NCBI GenBank assembly: GCA_028824415.1
Contig: JAPPDX010000136.1
Location: 1-40,143 of the forward strand
DNA from: a bacterium
Lineage (GTDB): Bacteria > Actinomycetota > Acidimicrobiia > Acidimicrobiales > CATQHL01
Direction: 5' to 3'
Length of the DNA stretch: 40,143 nucleotides
The translations under genes and the position numbers were made by a program. Shown here in pieces: positions 8,495 through 15,294 of the stretch. Below the pieces are notes generated by a model. It worked only from the letters and a program-made list of their open reading frames with translations. It searched no databases and was not told the origin of the DNA. Position 1 is the first letter of the stretch. Each line of letters starts with the position of its first letter.

Positions 8495-8563
8495 GTGCCG
8501 TAGTCATGAGCATTGTTGTGACATAGTCACGAATATCGTCGTGGCATGGTCTTGTATATAGTG
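8495..8563. repeat. Three 23-bp direct repeats upstream of the regulator
   Basis: Units start at 8495, 8518 and 8541, an exact 23-base period. Neighbouring units share 16 of 23 positions. The common core is GTGnC(A/G)T(A/G)GTC. The middle unit contains the palindrome GTGAC-ATA-GTCAC (8518-8530). The array ends in the likely -10 box of the regulator gene, so a bound protein would block transcription. Confidence 0.75.
8557..8562 (+). promoter_or_regulatory. Putative leaderless -10 (TATAGT) for the GntR/LacI regulator
   Basis: TATAGT lies exactly six bases before GTG 8569, the same spacing seen at six other starts in the window, and no Shine-Dalgarno is present. It overlaps the third 23-bp repeat. 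Confidence 0.5.
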
Positions 8564-8568
8564 AGCGC

Positions 8569-9735
8569 GTGGCCGGCAATGGCGCCGACATGAAGTCCAG
8601 AGATGCTTCGGCTGCTGCTGCTGCGATCAGCGTCGACAGCGCCGTCCGCGTTCCGCTTGCCACCCAGATCGCCAGACAGATCACCTGGCAGGTGGCGACC
8701 GGTCTCATTCCCGCCGGCAGCTTCCTGCCCGTCATGAGCGAACTCGCCGCGCAGCTCGGCGTGAATGTGCACACGGTGCGCGCCGCCTACCGGCAACTTG
8801 CCGAGGATGGGATCGTCTTGATGGCCCGGGGGGCCCGGACCCGGGTGCTGGGCTACGACAGGCTTCGGGCGCTTGCCGGGTACGAGCCGCACCGGAGTTT
8901 CACGATCGGTGTGATGGTGTCGCAGTTCGACATCTTCTACAACGAGTACCTCGAGGCTCTGAGCAGGGCGGCCGAGGTCGAGGGGTGGCTGCCGATCATC
9001 TGCCAGACCCAGAACTACGACCCCGCTGTCGTCGCTCGATACCTGGACCAACTCTTCAGCCGCGATGTCGATGGCATCATCCTGATTCGCTTCGAGACTC
9101 TCGGCGACGAGGAACTGATCGAGACTCTCCGATCATCGGCCGGTCTGCGGCCGTTCGTGCTCGTTGACTGCGCGGACATCGGGGTGGGCTCCCGAATCGA
9201 CGTCGACCACGCCTCCACGGCGCACATGGTGACCGAGCACCTCATCGGCCACGGACATGTCCGAATCGGCCATGTCGGTGCGCCGGAGGGTCGGAGTTCC
9301 GCGATCCCGTTCCGGTCGGGCTACGAGCGGGCTCTCGCCGAAGCCGGGTTGCCCAGTGACGATCGATTGATCGAGCCGGTGACGAGCTTCTACCTGGCTG
9401 CCGGCGCCAAGGCTGCCATGCGCCTGCTGCAGTCTGACGATCCCCCGACCGCAGTGATGTGCGCGAGTGACGCCGTCGCCTTCGGTGTCATCGCCGCAGC
9501 CCGAGAGCTCGGCATGCGCGTACCCGATGATCTGGCTGTGATGGGCTACGGCGAGCTGCCACTCTCACGGCTCGCCGTCACGCCCCTGGCAACCGTCCAC
9601 ATCTCTCCGGACCAGTTCGCCTACGAAGCGGTCCGGACCCTCCGTCGGGCGATCGACGAGGGCGAGCCGCAACCCTCGCTCACGATTCGCCCCAGCCTCG
9701 TTCCCCGCGAGTCCTGCGGCTGCACCAGCCACTAG
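8569..9735 (+). CDS. GntR/LacI hybrid transcriptional regulator
   Basis: A 388-residue DNA-binding regulator. The N-terminal GntR-type winged helix (about residues 24-100: VPLATQIARQITWQVATG, then ELAAQLGVNVHTVRAAYRQL) is joined to a LacI-type periplasmic-binding-fold effector domain (about 105-385: FTIGVMVSQF, DGIILIRF, HLIGHGHVRIGHVG, TAVMCASDAVAFGVI, VMGYGELPLS) and ends in PRESCG, as LacI relatives do. This architecture resembles AraR-type sugar repressors. The ligand is unknown. The neighbouring nucleoside hydrolase/ABC operon suggests a sugar or nucleoside. The upstream repeats suggest autoregulation. GTG 8569 fits the leaderless pattern; an in-frame ATG at 8590 is the alternative. Confidence 0.9.
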   Translation: MAGNGADMKSRDASAAAAAISVDSAVRVPLATQIARQITWQVATGLIPAGSFLPVMSELAAQLGVNVHTVRAAYRQLAEDGIVLMARGARTRVLGYDRLRALAGYEPHRSFTIGVMVSQFDIFYNEYLEALSRAAEVEGWLPIICQTQNYDPAVVARYLDQLFSRDVDGIILIRFETLGDEELIETLRSSAGLRPFVLVDCADIGVGSRIDVDHASTAHMVTEHLIGHGHVRIGHVGAPEGRSSAIPFRSGYERALAEAGLPSDDRLIEPVTSFYLAAGAKAAMRLLQSDDPPTAVMCASDAVAFGVIAAARELGMRVPDDLAVMGYGELPLSRLAVTPLATVHISPDQFAYEAVRTLRRAIDEGEPQPSLTIRPSLVPRESCGCTSH

Positions 9736-9776
9736 GCGGCGTCCGCCACGCGAGCTTCGCGGTCGACTCGACAGCA

Positions 9777-9790
9777 GGGATCGCGATCCC
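9777..9790. promoter_or_regulatory. 14-bp perfect palindrome
   Basis: GGGATCGCGATCCC lies 42 bases after the regulator stop. It is unlike the GAC-GTC repeats upstream of the regulator. Function unknown; possibly a protein-binding site or chance. Confidence 0.3.
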
Positions 9791-9852
9791 GCGCGGCCAC
9801 TGCAGGTGGGGCATCCACCTTCGGGAGGACCTGGCTGTCGGGCGACGGGGGA

Positions 9853-9876
9853 GGGGGAGCCGGGCGCGACTCCCCC
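9853..9876 (+). terminator. GC-rich hairpin between regulator and pterin dehydratase
   Basis: GGGGGAG (9853-9859) pairs with CTCCCCC (9870-9876) across a 10-base loop. There is no T-tract. A candidate transcription end for the regulator gene. Confidence 0.35.
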
Positions 9877-9899
9877 ATCCTCGGCGGAGGGCGATCGGG

Positions 9900-9905
9900 T
9901 ACCGT
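9900..9905 (+). promoter_or_regulatory. Putative leaderless -10 (TACCGT) for the pterin dehydratase
   Basis: TACCGT followed by exactly six bases (GAGGCC) and the ATG at 9912. The same hexamer and spacing occur before the RDD gene at 27066. Confidence 0.5.
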
Positions 9906-9911
9906 GAGGCC

Positions 9912-10205
9912 ATGAGCAATCCCAATGAACTGATCGACGACGCCACCGTGGACGCCCGGCTCGGCGAGATCCCGGGCTGGGAGCGGCGCGGCAACGCCCT
10001 GCACCGCGATTTCGAGTTCGCCGACTTCACCGCCGCATTCGGGTTCATGGCCTCGGTGGCCTGCGTGGCTGAGCGGCTGTTCCACCACCCCGAGTGGTCG
10101 AACGTCTGGAACAGGGTCTCCATCGACATCAGCAATCACGCCGCCGGCGGGATCACCGAGAAGGACTTCGACTTCGCCGCCAGGGTCAACAAGCTCGCCG
10201 CCTGA
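9912..10205 (+). CDS. 4a-hydroxytetrahydrobiopterin dehydratase (PCD/DCoH)
   Basis: A 97-residue pterin-4-alpha-carbinolamine dehydratase, which dehydrates the 4a-hydroxy pterin formed by aromatic amino acid hydroxylases and related enzymes. It shows the family motif HHPEW (residues 58-62) followed by SNVWNRVSIDISNH and GGITEKDFDFAARVN, with normal length. No pterin-dependent hydroxylase is nearby. In many bacteria this protein also serves in pterin or molybdopterin contexts, so the local role is unclear. Confidence 0.92.
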   Translation: MSNPNELIDDATVDARLGEIPGWERRGNALHRDFEFADFTAAFGFMASVACVAERLFHHPEWSNVWNRVSIDISNHAAGGITEKDFDFAARVNKLAA

Positions 10206-10250
10206 GGGCGCGGCGCGCCGTTCCCGCCGGACGTACCGGCGCAGGTTGCC

Positions 10251-11210
10251 CTAGACGGCCACGACGGCGTCCATCCAGTCGGCCACGAAGGCCGTTCCGT
10301 CGGCTGCGGAGCAGACGCGCATGTTGGGACGTCGTTCGGGGTGGTCGACTGTGCGCAGGATCTGGCCCTCGTACTCGACGGCGATCCCGGCGTCCCTCAG
10401 CGTGGCGTGAGTGCCGCCGAGGGCGACGTGCACGGCGAGGGGATCGTGCAGGTAGGTGCGCTCGTCGAAGTGTGAGCCGTCCAGCCCGTATTTTGCCGCG
10501 AAGCCCAGGAACGGCTCGTGCATCTCGGCGATCAGCCGGATCAGCCTCTGGGAGACCGGCCCGCCGTCGGCTTCGAGACGGTCGCGATCGGCGCGGTCCA
10601 GGTACACCTGAAGGGTCACCTCGAGGGGCACGAGCGTGATGTCCAGCCCCGAGCCGAGCACGATCGCGGCGGCGAGCGGGTCTGAGTTGAGGTTCGTCTC
10701 GAAGCTGGCCGGCCATGCGACCAGGTGCCGCTCCACGATCCCGCCCATGATCGTCACCGGGCCCAGCGCACCGGCCAGTCCCGGCTCCATCTGCAGCGCC
10801 AGACCGAGGTTGGTGACCGGCCCGACGGTCACCACGGCCAAGGGGTCCCGGGCGCGCCCGGCGGCGTCGATGATGAACCGTGCAGCATCCTCGCGGGTCG
10901 GCTCGTCGTCGGGCACGCGGCGATCGGCATCGCTGAGCACGCCGGCACCTTCGTGACCCCACATCTCGTTCCAGTGGAAACCCTCGACGCTGCTGCGCCG
11001 CAACGGTGTCGAGCGCCCCGCCACGACGGGCACGTGGCTCTTGTCGGAGACCTCCAGCAGCGATCGGGCGATGGCGGCCCGCAGGGGCGCGTGGCCGTGG
11101 ACGGTCGTCACTCCGACGAGGTCGACGTCCGGCTCGGCGATGAGCAGCGCCAGCGCCAGCGCATCGTCGACATCGGTGCCGATGTCGGTGTCCAGGAGCA
11201 GTTGGGTCAT
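10251..11210 (-). CDS. Inosine/uridine-preferring nucleoside hydrolase
   Basis: Hydrolyses the N-glycosidic bond of nucleosides (or related ribosides) to base and sugar. The 319 residues begin MTQLLLDTDIGTDVDDALAL, the Asp-rich calcium-binding and catalytic signature. LVGVTTVHGH, VTVGPVTNLGLAL, GPVTIMGGIV, ETNLNSDPLAA and DPLAVHVALGG follow, all family landmarks. The frame is open upstream, but homology starts at ATG 11210. It is the last gene of a minus-strand run with two permeases and a binding protein, 81 bases after the inner permease, so the transported solute is probably a nucleoside or glycoside that this enzyme cleaves. Confidence 0.93.
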   Translation of the reverse strand: MTQLLLDTDIGTDVDDALALALLIAEPDVDLVGVTTVHGHAPLRAAIARSLLEVSDKSHVPVVAGRSTPLRRSSVEGFHWNEMWGHEGAGVLSDADRRVPDDEPTREDAARFIIDAAGRARDPLAVVTVGPVTNLGLALQMEPGLAGALGPVTIMGGIVERHLVAWPASFETNLNSDPLAAAIVLGSGLDITLVPLEVTLQVYLDRADRDRLEADGGPVSQRLIRLIAEMHEPFLGFAAKYGLDGSHFDERTYLHDPLAVHVALGGTHATLRDAGIAVEYEGQILRTVDHPERRPNMRVCSAADGTAFVADWMDAVVAV

Positions 11211-11291
11211 GACGCGGATCCCTTCCGTCGGTCCGTTGGGGCCGTCGTTGTTCGGTTCAGGCGCCCGGCCGGGCACCCATGAGCACTCGCT

Positions 11292-12134
11292 CTATCCCTT
11301 CACTGCCGATCCCACGACCGACTCGGTGAACGTGCGCTGGAAGACAAGCAGGACGATCGCCGGGACCAGGCACAAGAACGCGGCGCCGGCGAAGAGCATC
11401 CCCCAGTCCACGCCGTACTGCCCGAACAACCGGGCGAGTGCGACGGCCCCCACGTCCATCGACGGGTCGGTGGTGAGCAGCAGCGGCAGCAGGTAGGCCT
11501 GCCACTGGAAGACGAAGATGATGATTCCCGCGCCGACCATGGCCGGTCCGGTGAGGGGCAGGTACACGTGCTGGAAGATCCGCCAGGCGCCGGCGCCGTC
11601 GATGGAGGCGGCCTCGGCGAGCTCTGCGGGGACGTCCAGATAGAACTGGCGCAACAGGAAGATCGCCAGCCCGTTGCCCACACCCGGCAGGATGAGCCCG
11701 ATGTAGCTGTTGTCCAGCCCCACGCTCCGGGCGCTGTCGGCCAGGGGGATGGCGAGTGCCTCGAACGGCACCATGAAGGCCAGCACGACCAGGGCGAAGA
11801 CGAACCCGCGGCCTCTGAAGCGGAACGCGGTCAGCCCGTAGGCCGCCATGGCGGAAATCAGCACGCCGACGACGACTGTGGCTCCCGCCACAATCAACGA
11901 GTTGAGGATTGCGCGCCCCAGCGTGCCGTCGGCGACCGCCGCCACGTTCTCGGTCGTGACCGCGTCGGGGATGAAGGTGCGCCAGTTCAGGCCCCGGAAG
12001 GACCGGAACACGGCGTTGCCGGGACGGAGTCCGGAGGCCACGGTCCAGGCCAGCGGGGCGAGCCACAGGATCGCGCCCACCGCCACGAGCACCGCCAGGG
12101 GGATCCGGGCCCAGCGCGGCATGTCAAGACGCAT
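11292..12134 (-). CDS. ABC transporter permease, CUT1 (MalG-like)
   Basis: Inner-membrane permease of a carbohydrate-type importer, 280 residues with about six membrane segments (IPLAVLVAVGAILWLAPLAW near the N-terminus; ILNSLIVAGATVVVGVLISA; FALVVLAFMVPFEALAI). The cytoplasmic EAA loop reads ELAEAASIDGAGAWRIF, the docking site for the ATPase. The C-terminus is of the MalG type. It overlaps the end of the other permease by 11 bases, so the two are translated together. An internal ATG at 12122 is an alternative start. Confidence 0.93.
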   Translation of the reverse strand: MRLDMPRWARIPLAVLVAVGAILWLAPLAWTVASGLRPGNAVFRSFRGLNWRTFIPDAVTTENVAAVADGTLGRAILNSLIVAGATVVVGVLISAMAAYGLTAFRFRGRGFVFALVVLAFMVPFEALAIPLADSARSVGLDNSYIGLILPGVGNGLAIFLLRQFYLDVPAELAEAASIDGAGAWRIFQHVYLPLTGPAMVGAGIIIFVFQWQAYLLPLLLTTDPSMDVGAVALARLFGQYGVDWGMLFAGAAFLCLVPAIVLLVFQRTFTESVVGSAVKG

Positions 12135-13029
12135 GGCGGACCTGTTCGGCGGGACCGCGCATCAGCCGGAACTGCAAGGCCACGATGACGGCCACCAGCG
12201 CCACGAGAACGGTGATCTGGGCGAACGCCGGGCCGGGGTCGTTGAAGACGAACGCCTGCGTGTAGGCCTCGTACATGACCAGGTTGGTGCTGCCGGCGGG
12301 ACCGCCTCGGGTGAGGACCTGCACGGGCACGAACAGCAGGAAGTTAGCCACGGTGGCGGCGACGAGGACGAAGCTCAACTGCCGGCGGACCATCGGCGTG
12401 ACGATCGTGACGAGCCGGCGCCACCAGCCGGCGCCGTCGATGGCGGCGGCCTCGGTCATCTCGGCGGGCACGTTCTTGATGCCGGCGATGAGGAACATCA
12501 TCCAGTAGCCGACCCCGATCCAACTGGCGATGACCATGATCACGTACAGGGCCTGGCCCGGCGACGTCAGGAACGGCTGGTCGGGCACGCCCACGACTCC
12601 CAGCAGGCTGTTCACAATCCCGTCGCCGGGGCGGAACCATATGCCCCACACGACCGTCGACACCGCCGGCGGGACCGCCATCGGTAGGAAGATCAGCGTG
12701 CGCCACAACCCCACGGCGGGCAGCCGCTGGGAGAGCACCACTGCCAGGGCGTAGGAGACCAGCACCTGCGCCGGGTTGATGATGACGTTGAAGACGACCG
12801 TCGTCACGACGGCCTCCCGGAACGTGTCCGCCCCGAGCTCGGCGTAGTTGGCGAGGCTCCAGGCCCCGCCGTCGCGCAGGCTGGCGATGAACGTGTCGAC
12901 CGCCGGGGCGAGGCGCGTCAGCACCAGTGTCAGCAGCGCGGGCGCCAGGAAGACCATGGCGACCGCGCCGCCCGAGCGCGGGCGGCGCCGCCTGGTCGGC
13001 GACGCCACCTGCGATCGAGGCTGGGCCAT
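12124..13029 (-). CDS. ABC transporter permease, CUT1 (MalF/UgpA-like)
   Basis: Partner permease, 301 residues: basic N-terminus, first helix AVAMVFLAPALLTLVLTRLA, then about five more segments and an EAA loop EMTEAAAIDGAGWWRRL. Its ATG overlaps the stop codon of the binding-protein gene (TGATG at 13031-13027), a coupling arrangement. The heterodimeric MalF/MalG layout is typical of importers for sugars, polyols or glycosides. No ATPase gene accompanies the set. Confidence 0.93.
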   Translation of the reverse strand: MAQPRSQVASPTRRRRPRSGGAVAMVFLAPALLTLVLTRLAPAVDTFIASLRDGGAWSLANYAELGADTFREAVVTTVVFNVIINPAQVLVSYALAVVLSQRLPAVGLWRTLIFLPMAVPPAVSTVVWGIWFRPGDGIVNSLLGVVGVPDQPFLTSPGQALYVIMVIASWIGVGYWMMFLIAGIKNVPAEMTEAAAIDGAGWWRRLVTIVTPMVRRQLSFVLVAATVANFLLFVPVQVLTRGGPAGSTNLVMYEAYTQAFVFNDPGPAFAQITVLVALVAVIVALQFRLMRGPAEQVRHAS

Positions 13030-14702
13030 CAGCCGCTCGGGAGTTGGGCCTCCAGTTCGGACTGGGCGCGCTCAAGGGTCTCGGCCACGTCGAGGCCGTT
13101 GCGGATGTCCTCGAAGGCCCGTCCCATGATCTCCTCGAACTGGATGTAGCCGATGCTGCGCGGCCGCACCACCGAGGTGTTGTCCAGCTCGTACTCGACC
13201 AGTTCGCCGGCCGTGGTGCCGCCCTCGCCGCGGTCCCATGGCGGGGAGACGATGAAGGCCGGCAGTGCGTCGGTCAGCGCCGGCGGGGCGACGTCGACGG
13301 TCAGGAAGATGTTCGTTCCCGTGGGCGAGGTGGTGACCCACTTGGCGAAGGTGGTGGCCGCCTCGGTGTTGGGGCTGTTGGGGTTCACGCCGAGCGACAG
13401 GGCGCCCGTCGGCGTGACCGGATCGTGACCCTCGAAATACGGGTGGGGCGCGAAGCCCAGGTCGAAGTCGAGTGGCCAGAAGAGTTCGTAGATGCCGCCC
13501 CAGTGGGTCCCAGCGAGGTAGAAGGCGACCTCACCGGCCGCGAAGGCGTTGGGGGTCTCCTCCGGTGGCATGCCGCGTGGCGCCACGCCGTCGTCGGCGA
13601 ACAGGCTGGCGTAGAACTCCATCGCCTCGATCCAGCCGTCGTTCACCAGGTCGGCCTGCAGGTTGGCCGGACCGGTCAGGCCGGGGCCTCCGCCGAGCGA
13701 CTCGATCAGGGGCTGCAACTGGTAGTAGCGGCTCACCTGGTCGAACTGGAAGCCGTAGGTTGCGCCGCCCTCCTGGGCCTGGCGCGCCAGGTCGACGAGC
13801 TCGTTCCAGGTCATGCGGTCGTCGGGCGACGTGGACGGGTAGGGAATACCCGCCTGGTCCAGCAGCGTCTTGTTGTAGTAGAGGATCTGCGTCGAGGTGT
13901 TCAGCGGCAGCGCCATCAGCCTGCCGTCCACCGTGGAGGCCGTGAGTGCGGTGTCGACCCAGTCGTTGGCGGCGTCGCCGACGGCGTCGGTGACGTCGTG
14001 CAGGAATCCCTGGTTGTCCAGCGCCGCAACCCGTGGCTGGTCGGCGATGTAGACGTCGGGGCTCTCACCGCCGCCCGACAGGCGGCTCTGGATGACCTGG
14101 TTCAGTTCCCCGAACGGCACGGACTGGTACTCCACGGTGATGCCGGGGTTCTCCGCGTGGAACGCGTCGAGCAGCGGTGCCACCCCCTCGGGGCCGTAGA
14201 ACCCGAGGAACGAGATCGTCACCGGGCCCGTGTCCTCCGGCGGCGGGGGCGGCGGCTCCTCCGCGGCGGCAGCTGCTGCGGCTGCCTGCGCGTCGGCTTC
14301 CGCCTGGGCCGACTCGGCGGCCTCGCGAGCCGAGTCGGCCTCGGCCTGCGCAGCCGCTGCGTCGTCGCGGGCCGCGGCTGCCGCATCCTGCGCGTCGGCC
14401 AGAGCGGACTCGGCCGCGGCTACTGCTGCCTGGTTGCCCTCGGCGGTGGCCTGGGCCAGATCAGCGGCCGCCTGAGCCGCCTCGGCGGCCCTCAATGCTG
14501 CCTCAGCCGATGCGGAGGCGGCCTGCGCGTCGGACAGCGCGCTCGCCGCCTCGCTGCTGGCGGCGTTCGCCTCGGAGAGCGCGGCGTTGGCCACCTCGGC
14601 GCCGCCTTCGTCGCCGCCGCAGGCCGTCAGCCCCACTGCCAGCAGCACGATTGCGCACGCGGCCGCCACTAGGGCGCGTCGGCGAAGGATCGAAGTTCTC
14701 AT
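13029..14702 (-). CDS. ABC substrate-binding lipoprotein with long alanine-rich stalk
   Basis: Extracytoplasmic solute-binding protein, 557 residues. A lipoprotein signal peptide ends in the lipobox LTAC (Cys28). Residues about 35-149 are a highly alanine-rich helix punctuated by Glu, Asp, Gln and Ser, of coiled-coil character. A hexaproline (about 150-155) follows, then a family-1 binding domain (TISFLGFYGPEGVAPLLDAF; TVEYQSVPFGELNQVIQSRL; SPDVYIADQPRVAAL). Usual proteins of this class are 400-450 residues, so the stalk is an insertion between anchor and domain. AGGAGG eight bases before ATG 14702 fixes the start; the open frame upstream has no family homology. First gene of the operon with two permeases and the hydrolase. 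Confidence 0.93.
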   Translation of the reverse strand: MRTSILRRRALVAAACAIVLLAVGLTACGGDEGGAEVANAALSEANAASSEAASALSDAQAASASAEAALRAAEAAQAAADLAQATAEGNQAAVAAAESALADAQDAAAAARDDAAAAQAEADSAREAAESAQAEADAQAAAAAAAAEEPPPPPPEDTGPVTISFLGFYGPEGVAPLLDAFHAENPGITVEYQSVPFGELNQVIQSRLSGGGESPDVYIADQPRVAALDNQGFLHDVTDAVGDAANDWVDTALTASTVDGRLMALPLNTSTQILYYNKTLLDQAGIPYPSTSPDDRMTWNELVDLARQAQEGGATYGFQFDQVSRYYQLQPLIESLGGGPGLTGPANLQADLVNDGWIEAMEFYASLFADDGVAPRGMPPEETPNAFAAGEVAFYLAGTHWGGIYELFWPLDFDLGFAPHPYFEGHDPVTPTGALSLGVNPNSPNTEAATTFAKWVTTSPTGTNIFLTVDVAPPALTDALPAFIVSPPWDRGEGGTTAGELVEYELDNTSVVRPRSIGYIQFEEIMGRAFEDIRNGLDVAETLERAQSELEAQLPSG

Positions 14703-14736
14703 GTCTTTCCCCTCCTGAGTTGAGAACCGATCACCG

Positions 14737-14746
14737 ATGTCTAGCA
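14737..14746. promoter_or_regulatory. 10-bp word shared with the regulator's upstream region
   Basis: ATGTCTAGCA, 35 bases before the binding-protein ATG, is the exact reverse complement of TGCTAGACAT at 8461-8470. On the minus strand it reads TGCTAGACAT, whose TAGACA(T) could also serve as a -10 element. Candidate operator half-site for the GntR/LacI regulator. Confidence 0.45.
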
Positions 14747-14761
14747 CCCGGAAGCTGATCC

Positions 14762-14782
14762 TGCAGGGGTGTTTCCCCTGCA
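14762..14782 (-). terminator. Hairpin between sufU and the binding-protein gene
   Basis: TGCAGGGG (14762-14769) and CCCCTGCA (14775-14782) form a perfect 8-bp stem with a 5-base loop, 61 bases after the sufU stop on the minus strand. No T-tract. It is a candidate end of the sufC-S-U transcript, or an operator of the uptake operon. Confidence 0.45.
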
Positions 14783-14842
14783 TCGGGCCGCAACTCCGGT
14801 CACCGGCAGCGGTGCGAGTTTCGAGCGGGAGTCGCCCGCTCG

Positions 14843-15280
14843 TCAGCTACGCAGGCTCTCGGTGAGGGTGTTCCAGCAGAGGGTGGCGCACTTGATGCGC
14901 ACCGGGAACTTCACGACGCCCCGCAGTGCCTCGAGGTCGCCGAGGTCGGCGGGCGGGGCCACCTCGCCCCCATCGGTGACGATCGACATCATCGCCTTGA
15001 AGGAGCGCTCCAGCTTCTCCACCTCTTCGAGGCTGCGGCCCTTCACCGCCACCGACATCATCGAGGCGGTGGACTGGCTGATGGAGCAGCCCTGCCCGCC
15101 GAAGCGCACGTCACGCACCATCCCGTCGGCCAGGTCGGTGTAGACCACCACCTCGTCACCACACAGCGGGTTGAAGCCCTCAGCCCGCCGCGCCGGGGGA
15201 CACGGCAACTCACCCCGGTTGCGGGGGTTGCGGTAGTGATCCAGGACGATCTCCCGGTAGAGGTCCTCGAGACCGGGCAT
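14843..15280 (-). CDS. sufU: SufU-type sulfur transfer / Fe-S assembly protein
   Basis: A 145-residue SufU, which in Gram-positives accepts persulfide sulfur from SufS at a zinc site. Ligand positions are visible: Cys40 and Asp42 in NPLCGD, Cys in GQGCSIS, and Cys in CATLCW near the C-terminus. DHYRNPRNRG at residues 14-23 and the SufU-specific insertion before FKAM are present. The start at ATG 15280 matches the family; the longer open frame into sufS is spurious. It is 14 bases after sufS in the same direction. Confidence 0.93.
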   Translation of the reverse strand: MPGLEDLYREIVLDHYRNPRNRGELPCPPARRAEGFNPLCGDEVVVYTDLADGMVRDVRFGGQGCSISQSTASMMSVAVKGRSLEEVEKLERSFKAMMSIVTDGGEVAPPADLGDLEALRGVVKFPVRIKCATLCWNTLTESLRS

Positions 15281-15294
15281 AGAGGCTTCTGAGG

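Noticed and set aside
8495-8563. Possible CRISPR array
   Set aside because: Three contiguous imperfect 23-base units without spacers and no cas genes; better explained as operators.
12927-14672. 581-residue open frame on the plus strand
   Set aside because: Antisense to the substrate-binding protein; its Gly/Arg-rich end mirrors the alanine-rich stalk codons.
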